DNA of 64,000 nt from Diphasiastrum complanatum. Lineage: Eukaryota > Streptophyta > Lycopodiopsida > Lycopodiales > Lycopodiaceae. The notes below the pieces were generated by a model. The model searched no databases. It was not told where the DNA came from and was given only the letters and a program-made list of their open reading frames with translations. The position numbers and the translations under genes were made by a program. The DNA lies in contig CM055099.1 in NCBI GenBank assembly GCA_029204225.1, positions 41,768,597-41,832,596 on the forward strand, given 5' to 3'. Positions 54,751 to 64,000 of the stretch are shown piece by piece (position 1 is the first letter of the stretch; every line of letters starts with the position of its first letter).

Positions 54751-56430
54751 GAGAATTACCATGGAGAGTTGGCCAAGTAGCACTTGATTTGTATGGTTGC
54801 AACATAAAAATTCTCAATATTTAGGTAATGGAAAATGAACTTTGTAGTGACCTTACCACTTGTTGGGTCCAATAGGGCATGGGCTTGGTGACATTGAGAT
54901 TCAATCCTTGCATAGAACATCATCCTAAAATTTTGCCATCAAGTACAGGTTGCAATTATTAGCCTTCAATGATTTTCTGTCACCTGCTAATCAATGCACA
55001 GGCAAAACATGCACAGGCAAAGCATACTTATATTGGATCACAACTGGTGCGCTGATTTTTCCGGCTTCGAAGTTCAATCAGAAATGCAAAGGGGATGACA
55101 ACACATTCTATCTGAACTTTTTTTTGGACCTGCTAGTACCATTTTCAATGCAAACCCTTCTAGTCACATCAAACAATGAGGACAGCAGGTGAAAGGGAAA
55201 GAGATGAATATATGTGCATAGCAGGTATATGTATACTTACCAGAAGAATTGATAAAAAGATGACGTATTCCTTATAACAAGTTCTCATGTAGCTATTCCA
55301 GTCTGCCTTTCTATCAGAATAGTACTATATATCACTATAGTCATGACCCAGTAATTAGTGGACTAAAAGGAAAGGAAAAGACTTTCAAACTCTATTCTTG
55401 AATTTGAGAGTCTCCAGAAGGCTTCAGTGCCAAGTCTGAACTCAATGAATCAGAGCCTACTGCATTGTTAAAGCTAAATAGGAGAATTATGCCTATGGCT
55501 CGGCGCTTGACTGCCAGAAAACATATTTCTGCAATTGATGGGGCTTGAGTGTTAAGGGGGGAAGTCCTTAAAAGACATGGGATGCCCCGAAGACCTTATG
55601 ATTCTTTTCAGCAAAAAGTAAACCTTCAACTGTGCAAATGGTTCTGAATAAGATCATCAACCTTAGAAACTTTGAGCCTCTTCGTCATGGTCACAGGTTT
55701 GCCACGAACAGTGAACAAGCTCAAAGACATGGTCTCACCTGATCAAAAGCAAAAGCAGGAGCCAACATTGCGGAGAATGATCTTATGGCACCAAGATCAC
55801 ACCTACAATCGTTCTTATGCTCACTGCTAGGAGTATAAACATAAATCAATACCACTTCCAGCCAATATCTCATTTCCCTGTCCAAGACTTTCTTTTAACT
55901 GCTAGATCCCTTGCAAGCAGTTGTTTTGGACACTTATTGATGCAAGAAATTAACTTACTACCGGCCAACTATCTACAAACGAGGAGGTAATCATCTGACA
56001 ATCTCCTCTAAATGCATAATCTGCCCACCCACCATCCTGTGATTATCTACTGTGAAGGGCCCAACCCTTGCATTTTGCCCCCAACCTACACAGTTGCTGC
56101 AATACAGCTCATACCTTTTCTAATTCAGGTATTCCACTACTGCTAAATCTGACCGACAGTATTTCTAAATCTCAAGTACGACTGGACACTGAATGGCACT
56201 TCTTGATCCCAGAAAGGTCAAGTTTTTACACTGCTTGTCACACCTTTCCATCACATAGCTATAGATTACATATATATGCCCAACTTTTGAATTGATTCAC
56301 TGCAATCCACCGTATCCAATCTCTCTAGGAGTGACAGCGTCTACAGCTTAAGATCTGATTCACAACATGTTGAGAAAATTCAAAGAAACTGCTTAAAGAT
56401 ATCTTTCCCTTACCCTTCTTCCACTGAGAT
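54751..56430. other. Unassigned DNA
   Basis: No credible frame, RNA gene or repeat found. The part next to 56434 is presumably the 3' UTR of the minus-strand exon there. Confidence 0.5.
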
Positions 56431-56433
56431 CAT

Positions 56434-56694
56434 TTATTTCTTCGCCCTGCGAGTTTTCTTAGGCGCCCACACTTCAAATCGGGCGGCAGGACAGCCGCAT
56501 GGAGCTCGATAGATAAGTACCGCTGTGCCGTTGGGTGGAGCTATTCTTTTGAGTTCTGCCTCAAGCTCTTTCTGATCTTGAGTGAGCTCCACTCCCCTAT
56601 TCCATGGAAGTGGCTCCCGCGGATCTTGCGATTTTACACATTCTCCCGTCTCCAGCTGAATATCGAATTCCACAGCTTTACGAAGGCCTTTGCA
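56434..56694 (-). CDS. Last exon of a conserved-looking plant gene, family not identified
   Basis: The minus frame opens after a possible acceptor (TTCCGCAG) at about 56695 and reads CKGLRKAVEFDIQLETGECV, KSQDPREPLPWNRGVELTQD, a helical stretch (KELEAELKRIAPP), GTAVLIYRAPCGCPAARFEV and a basic end (WAPKKTRRAKK). Cys residues in the first and the CGC element suggest metal binding. No ATG starts the frame, so upstream exons are needed; none could be identified. Composition is unlike the surrounding transposons. I judge it a host gene piece, possibly without its 5' part. Confidence 0.45.
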   Translation of the reverse strand, partial: CKGLRKAVEFDIQLETGECVKSQDPREPLPWNRGVELTQDQKELEAELKRIAPPNGTAVLIYRAPCGCPAARFEVWAPKKTRRAKK

Positions 56695-56719
56695 CTGCGG
56701 AAGTCAATAGAGACGATGA

Positions 56720-57170
56720 TGCCTTGAATGAAGAAGAGTATGAGGAAGAGGTTAAGCTGCTGAATAGATTAGTGTCATACAACCAAGAGGGCCCACACGA
56801 TACTGCTATGGAGTGTGAAATTCAAAGATCATCTAAGGAAAAAAAACAATATTGATTATAGTTTTGATGGCAGTGATGATGATGATCTGGTAGCTTTCCC
56901 ACGTTCAAGAAGAGGTAAAGTTGATGTGCGTGCTATTGCAGAGTTGTAGAATTGAAATATTGTACCAATTGAAGTGCATCGAAGCTCGAAAAGGCAACTC
57001 GATGAACATGATGACAGTGATGATGAGGCTTTCAGTGATTCAACTGTTCTGTGTAGCGATACCTCCTCTCAACACGATCTCTTCAGCAGATGCAAGCGTC
57101 TGTCTGAGTAGCAAAATACAGGTTGTACTCTGTCTCAGTGTCTCAGCAGCAAGATAGAGGTTCTGCTCTG
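56720..57170 (+). pseudogene. Acidic frame with Asp-rich repeats, possible decayed gene
   Basis: Plus-strand reading LNEEEYEEEVKLLNRLVSYN, later FDGSDDDDLVAFPRSRRGKV, and after a stop VPIEVHRSSKRQLDEHDDSD. The two acidic SDDDD/DDSDD segments with nearby basic residues look like one protein interrupted by stops. No family recognised; it overlaps the other strand's exon only at its margin. Confidence 0.25.
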
Positions 57171-57562
57171 ATCGTTATCACTTATCAGCAAGATAGAGGT
57201 TCTGCTCTGATCGTTATCACTTATCACATTATCACGTGCAGCATGATGGGGTCACGATGACCACATAATGAATCACGTGGCCTTCACGTGGCCTTCATGT
57301 GGACGTCCAATAATATCATTAATAAAAATGTTTTGCAAAACTGGGAAATAGTTTTTGTCTCCAGATGAACGTGATGCTAACACGTCATCAGTTGGTGAAG
57401 AATAGCTTTTGTCCCCAGGTGAACGCCCAAGAAGAGCAGGGCCAACAAAGTAATGGCACGTGATTAGCATGACTAGCATAGCCTTAACGCTGCAGGCCCA
57501 ACAAACGGATGCCACGTGGAAACGTTGAGGAAACGTCGCTCATGGCATAGGCTAGAATTGGG

Positions 57563-57875
57563 AACAAGAACAATGAAAGAAACACTTTTTCTATAATGAA
57601 AATGAGTGGGTTGAGCCCTATTTACGTGAAGTATGGAGGGTGAGTTTTGTGAAAGAAATGAAGTTTAGGACCTAAAATGGATCTATTCAATCCACAAGAG
57701 GGATTGGATGCATTATTACCATCATCTCCATCATTAAATGCAAGCTAGTAATGACACAACTTAGATTAGCAAGCAAGAACCAACAAAAAAAAGTGTTAAA
57801 TGATCAAAGGAGCTCCACAAGTGTGAAGTACAACCTTCTATAGGGAAAAAGAGCAAAGAATAAAGTACAAGTGAT
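57563..57875. repeat. Dispersed repeat, copy B (about 313 bp)
   Basis: Same orientation as 20586-20899, from AACAAGAACAATGAAAG to ACAAGTGAT, with scattered substitutions. Similarity stops at both ends, which defines the unit. Confidence 0.85.
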
Positions 57876-60800
57876 CATAAATGGATTGAACACAACAAAT
57901 TGCATGCAAAAGAGAGATCTAGAAAAGCTTGATGCAAAATCCTCAATTTCTCTTAAAATTCTATGTATATAGTGAGCTCCAAAGAAGACTATATACATAA
58001 AGCATGAGGCTTGGCATGATCAACTCAAAAAACCTAGAATTGAGAAAAATTCATCCTAGCTTGGAAAACTTGACTATTTGCCTCATTTGACTTTGAGATT
58101 ATGTACTAGCCAACCTGGGCCTATCCTTCACATGTGGGATCTTCCACACATGTGGAATTATCCTATGTACATAATATATGATTTAATCAAGCCAGCTTTC
58201 CTCTCCAAACCCTAACATAATGGGTGAGTGTAATTTCTAATCCTAACCCTATGTTGCCACCAATGATCAAGATGAGACATTGGTAAACTTAGCCAATGGT
58301 ATGAAGTAATTCATGTAGCACTCCAAAATTGTTACTTTTGAGGCTCAAATTTTGGCCTACTATAAGCTGGATTTTATACATGTGAGGCCCAAAATAGTAC
58401 ATGGATTATCTTCCTAAGTTGGCCTCACATTTTGGCCTATTTTTTCACTTGCAAAATTTTGATGATACTATATTGGCCTAAGTTGGCATTTCCATAATTT
58501 CTAACTTTCTCGCTCAGATTCAACTTAGAGAATCTATCATCATGTGCTTACCACAACCAAGATAAGACTTTTTTGATGAAGATTCATTTTTGTGAAACTG
58601 TAAAAGTCATCTATCTTGATGTTTGGGGTTCCTCTATCAAAACCACTCATTGCACACTTGTAAATAAGTGATTAGGCCAAATTTAGAGAGGATTAGCTCG
58701 TGATAGTGTAGGCTACTTAAACTTGGCTTGATGGTAGAGTTCTAGTGACATAGCACCTCTTGATTTCATTTCTCAATTTGGACCAATCATATTGTAAGAT
58801 GCACCAAAATGGTCCAATCATTCTAAGAGGTGGCATGTAGGGGTTCCAATCAAAGTAAGAGGTGATGTTAAAGAGGTCCAATCATTGCACTCCATTACCA
58901 CTCTTCATGGATCTCGAGCTACTATGAGGATGATTGAGATTGAGTCCACACTTAGTTTTTTGATGAGAGATTTGGAGGTTGCATGCTCCAACATTTAGAT
59001 TATTTTTCATATTCTCTCTCTACCCGAGAGCTTGATGTAGCACTTAATCATTCAACAATGAACTATATTTGAGCAATTCTAAAATGGAGTTCAACATTTG
59101 ACAACGGATCTTTCTTTCAAATAGGTACTAGATATTATATACCAAACCAAAAGACTCGGAATTTAGACAAGATCAACTTGTAAAATAGACTAACTTTAGA
59201 CATTTGTTACATTAGGTGAATCCATATGATATGTCACTTTAGAATAATGATCAATCAAATGAAAGCTTACTATCGACAAGTTCGAATAAATTAGATTTCA
59301 GGTAGTGAGCAATGCTTACTTCACTAGCATTTGAAACTCATACAGTAGAAAGAACTAAAGCATGGATCTGAGTACACACATTTGACAATCCTTCTATTGT
59401 GCAAGATAGAAAACTGATAATTATGAACACTCTCAAACGAAAGACCAAATGCAAAGATGTGAAAATCTTGATCCTTACATTAGAATTCGAATGAATTACA
59501 TAATATAGTGAAATTACATAAATAGACACATCCTTAGCTAATGGATTGTGGCGTTTCCTTTGTTAGGTGTCCATTTAATCTAATCCAATATATTATTGAC
59601 ACATGTGTACATTTGCTTAGTTGTCTATGCACCATGTCATCTTAAACCAATAGGGTAATTACACATGGAAGTTCGCGTCTATCGAAAGAGTCACGAATAA
59701 TCTGATTGGTGAAGAATACCCATTATTCGGGACCCATCCATATGTTAAGGACATGTCAATTAACTTAGTTTTCAAATTCATCTGTTCAGCATGTGCCTTG
59801 CCCTTCGTTTAAGTCTTTTCTTTAATTAGGCTTAGAGTTGGGTCAATTTATTTATTCTTAAAATTCATCTGTTCAGCACGCAACTTGCCCTTCGTTTAAG
59901 TCTTTCCTTCAATTAGGCTTAGAGTTGGGTCTTCTTATGTTGAATAATGTTGGCATTCGATAGATATGTTGAATAGAATAGTCTTTAAATATTTCTTCAT
60001 AAAGGGTCTTTTATTTAGTATAAGTCAACGTCTTGTAGGTATATAGTCAAATATATTCGATATTTCAAAGAATGCTTGTATTAGGGTATTAAAATATAAT
60101 AAATTGACAAATTTTGTGCAACAACACCAGTTTACCTTAAAATCAAAAATTAAAGTATTTAGATTAGAAAGAAGAACATTGCGATGCAAAGTTCCTTCAT
60201 AAACAGTTTCCAAAAAATTTGTTTTTTTGCGAGTATGAAGCATGGTTCAGGCCACCCATCATCTTTGACCGTATCATGGCGGATGCCATGCTGATCAGTA
60301 TGTGTAGTATTGGTCCTTATCATTAGTAAATAAAATTGTTAGGTATTTCAAAATTACTCGTTCATAGAAGTGCATTAGCAAATAAGATGAGCAAGAGCAC
60401 GTTTGTAGAGATACCAGGGCAAATCCATGCCATTCGGATTCTCGTGACTTTAAAAAGTATAAAGTCATGTATTGGTGTCAAGGTTCCTCAACATATCCAT
60501 GCTTTCCAGGACCATACGAGCTCGGATCTTACTTTTGGTGATGTGTTAACTAGGATCGGTGGTTATAGTAAGTTATATGCTACTTGACCTAATTACAATA
60601 AACATTGGAGTTGGCTGGTGCATTCATACATTGTAATTAGGGAAAATCCATGCCATTCTAATGCATTCAAGAGTATCTGAGCCAAGAACCAATTTTTTAT
60701 AGAGTGACTAGTTCAGCCTTTGATAAGAGAAAGACGTATCAGAATTGTTTGTGTTATATGAAGAATAAAGAGCAAGTACGAACACACGATATAGTGAGAT

Positions 60801-61060
60801 AAGAGTCTTCATGCAAACCAATGAAGTGTATGTTGGGTTTAGCTACCAAAAGAGGCCTGATGAGGAAACGACCATACATAGCCAGCCTTCATGGGCTGTT
60901 TATATATCCAAACGAGAGAATATTACATGCCAAGAACCAACTACTACGGATTGATAGGCTGACACATGGATTGTTGATGTCAACAAACACAAGAAACACA
61001 AATGTGTTTTGTTTGAAACCAACAAACCCTCCCTCAAACAAAGCATCCGAATTTCTTTTC
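57876..61060. other. Unassigned AT-rich DNA
   Basis: No convincing frame, LTR or TIR. One tandem duplication (59774-59931) is listed separately. Confidence 0.5.
59774..59931. repeat. 71-bp direct repeat, two copies
   Basis: AAATTCATCTGTTCAGC starts copies at 59774 and 59861; both end TTAGAGTTGGGTC and are separated by 16 bp. Confidence 0.9.
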
Positions 61061-61078
61061 TGAATTCTACTATCACCT

Positions 61079-61226
61079 ACATGTAGACTCCATGCCTTCA
61101 CACACCATCTGTGGGTGGTCTACGCAGCTATACATGGATTGTGATTACACAATCTTTCACTTACATGTAGACTCTACATCTTCACACACCATTGTGTGTG
61201 GTCTACGTAGCTATACATGATCTGTG
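61079..61226. repeat. 84-bp tandem repeat with hairpin core
   Basis: Units begin ACATGTAGACTC at 61079 and 61163. Each carries TTCACACACCAT followed by GTG(G/T)GTGGTCTACG, able to fold into a short hairpin, and ends AGCTATACATG. Confidence 0.85.
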
Positions 61227-61306
61227 AATTTTGACTTCTGATGTTAGTGATACCTACAAGAACATCATTAAATTCTAAAGAGCTACTACTACTTCCTCTT
61301 CTTCAG

Positions 61307-61945
61307 CTAACATGGCAGCTTTTTGATTTGTTTTCTCATCAGAGGCTTTTTCCAGCACTTCCTTGCAAAATGTCCAATTTTTTCACAGTAGTTGCACTTG
61401 GCTCCCTCCTCCTTGTTGTGCTCTCCCTGGCTTTTGAGTGGGTTTTTCTTGCTTGCCACATAGAGGGCAGTGTCATGCCCATTGTGATAGCCTTCAGAGG
61501 ATAGATCTTTGTGCCTTAGTTCTTCTTGGAGCAGAGCCGCCTTGATGCTTGTAATGTCATGAGTATGACCAATGCTTCCAAAAATGGAGGCAAATTGAGC
61601 CTTCGGCAGGCTATGAAGCAATGATACAAGAGCTTCATCCTCTTTTATCTCTGATCCGATTGCATCCATCTGGTCAATAATTGCTTGAAGCATCAAAAAA
61701 TAATCTGCCATAGATTCTCCTTCTGACATTTTTAGCAGCATGAGCTTCTTTCATAAATGAAGCTGATTTGCTACAGTATTTACTTCAAAGGTTGTTTGCA
61801 TCCCCTTCCACGCTTCTACTGCAGTGTTAGCCTTGCTAACATGAAGTAGCTGGTTGTCACATAGGCTTAGAAGGATCAAGGCTTTGGCTTTGTTGTCTTT
61901 TCTAATCCAGTCTTTTGTTTCTTGCAGGCTCTCTGGTTTTTGCAA
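61307..61945 (-). pseudogene. Copia gag remnant with zinc knuckle
   Basis: Frame 61945-61751 reads AKALILLSLCDNQLLHVSKA and EAWKGMQTTFEVNTVANQLH; frame 61741-61307 continues KMSEGESMADYFLMLQAIID, DEALVSLLHSLPKAQFASIF and the knuckle CNYCEKIGHFARKC. This is Ty1/copia gag with one frameshift at about 61745. No protease, integrase, RT or LTR was found near it. It differs from the gag at 32408, so it represents another family. Confidence 0.8.
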
Positions 61946-62171
61946 TAGAAATGTACATTGTGGATAATGTGAGAGATGGTGTGGACACGTGTACTGGTGT
62001 TAGGGCAAATCCATGCCGTTCTAACCCATGTGACCCTTGTTTCAAGAAACAAGTCGCACACTTACTGTCCATACTCCTGTGCATATCCATGTTTTCCAGT
62101 TGTATCCGAAGTGTAAACCATATATTACCTAGAATGCTCTCAAATAAGTATTCATAGGCGTTTTCAACCAT

Positions 62172-64000
<1,829 letters not shown>

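Overview
The window is nuclear DNA from a land plant. It is AT-rich, has spliced genes with GT..AG introns, plant Ty1/copia and Ty3/gypsy elements primed by tRNA-iMet and tRNA-Asp, a Helitron Rep remnant and hAT DNA. Three plant-type genes or gene pieces are recognisable (an RLF-like cytochrome b5 gene, a nine-knuckle CCHC protein and a methyltransferase). The heavy load of old nested transposons suggests a large genome, perhaps a fern or other non-seed plant, but the sequence alone cannot prove that.

Layout. 1-3375: the 3' part of a hAT element with a decayed transposase C-terminus, a convergent second ORF and a cluster of seven GGTACC palindromes. It lies downstream (minus sense) of an exon of an RLF-like gene (3581-4088, minus). 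4.1-13.9 kb: mostly unassigned AT-rich DNA with small tandem repeats. 13.9-19.4 kb: the only complete host gene, a nine-zinc-knuckle protein with one 5'-UTR intron and two coding introns; its long first coding intron holds a (GA)31 tract and a hAT-like inverted-repeat segment.

20921-26086 is the most unusual object: a 5.17-kb DNA transposon with 34-bp terminal inverted repeats and a GAC target duplication. It carries (plus strand) a spliced gene joining a coiled-coil/basic region, a histone H3 fold resembling centromeric H3, a proline linker and a Ulp1/C48-type cysteine peptidase, and (minus strand) a convergent gene of unknown family. I see no recognisable transposase. The copy is broken by frameshifts, one nonsense codon and a missing catalytic-His exon.

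26.1-47.1 kb is a three-level nest. A minus-strand gypsy element (5' LTR and PBS near 46.4-47.1 kb, gag at 44.2-44.9 kb, pol down to 26.4 kb) was split by a plus-strand copia element (31082-44199, 1.17-kb LTRs). The copia element then received a minus-strand gypsy segment (about 34576-40857) and also carries a 1469-bp tandem duplication of U5, PBS and gag. 47.1-48.9 kb is a minus-strand Helitron Rep remnant; a minus-strand protein kinase pseudogene follows (49.1-50.6 kb), with its 5' exon and upstream region present three times. 53.2-54.75 kb holds LRR fragments (minus) and a methyltransferase pseudogene (plus). 56.4 kb holds a conserved-looking last exon (minus). 57-64 kb is mostly unassigned, with a second copy of a dispersed repeat, a copia gag remnant (61.3-61.9 kb, minus) and a long TG/AG microsatellite.
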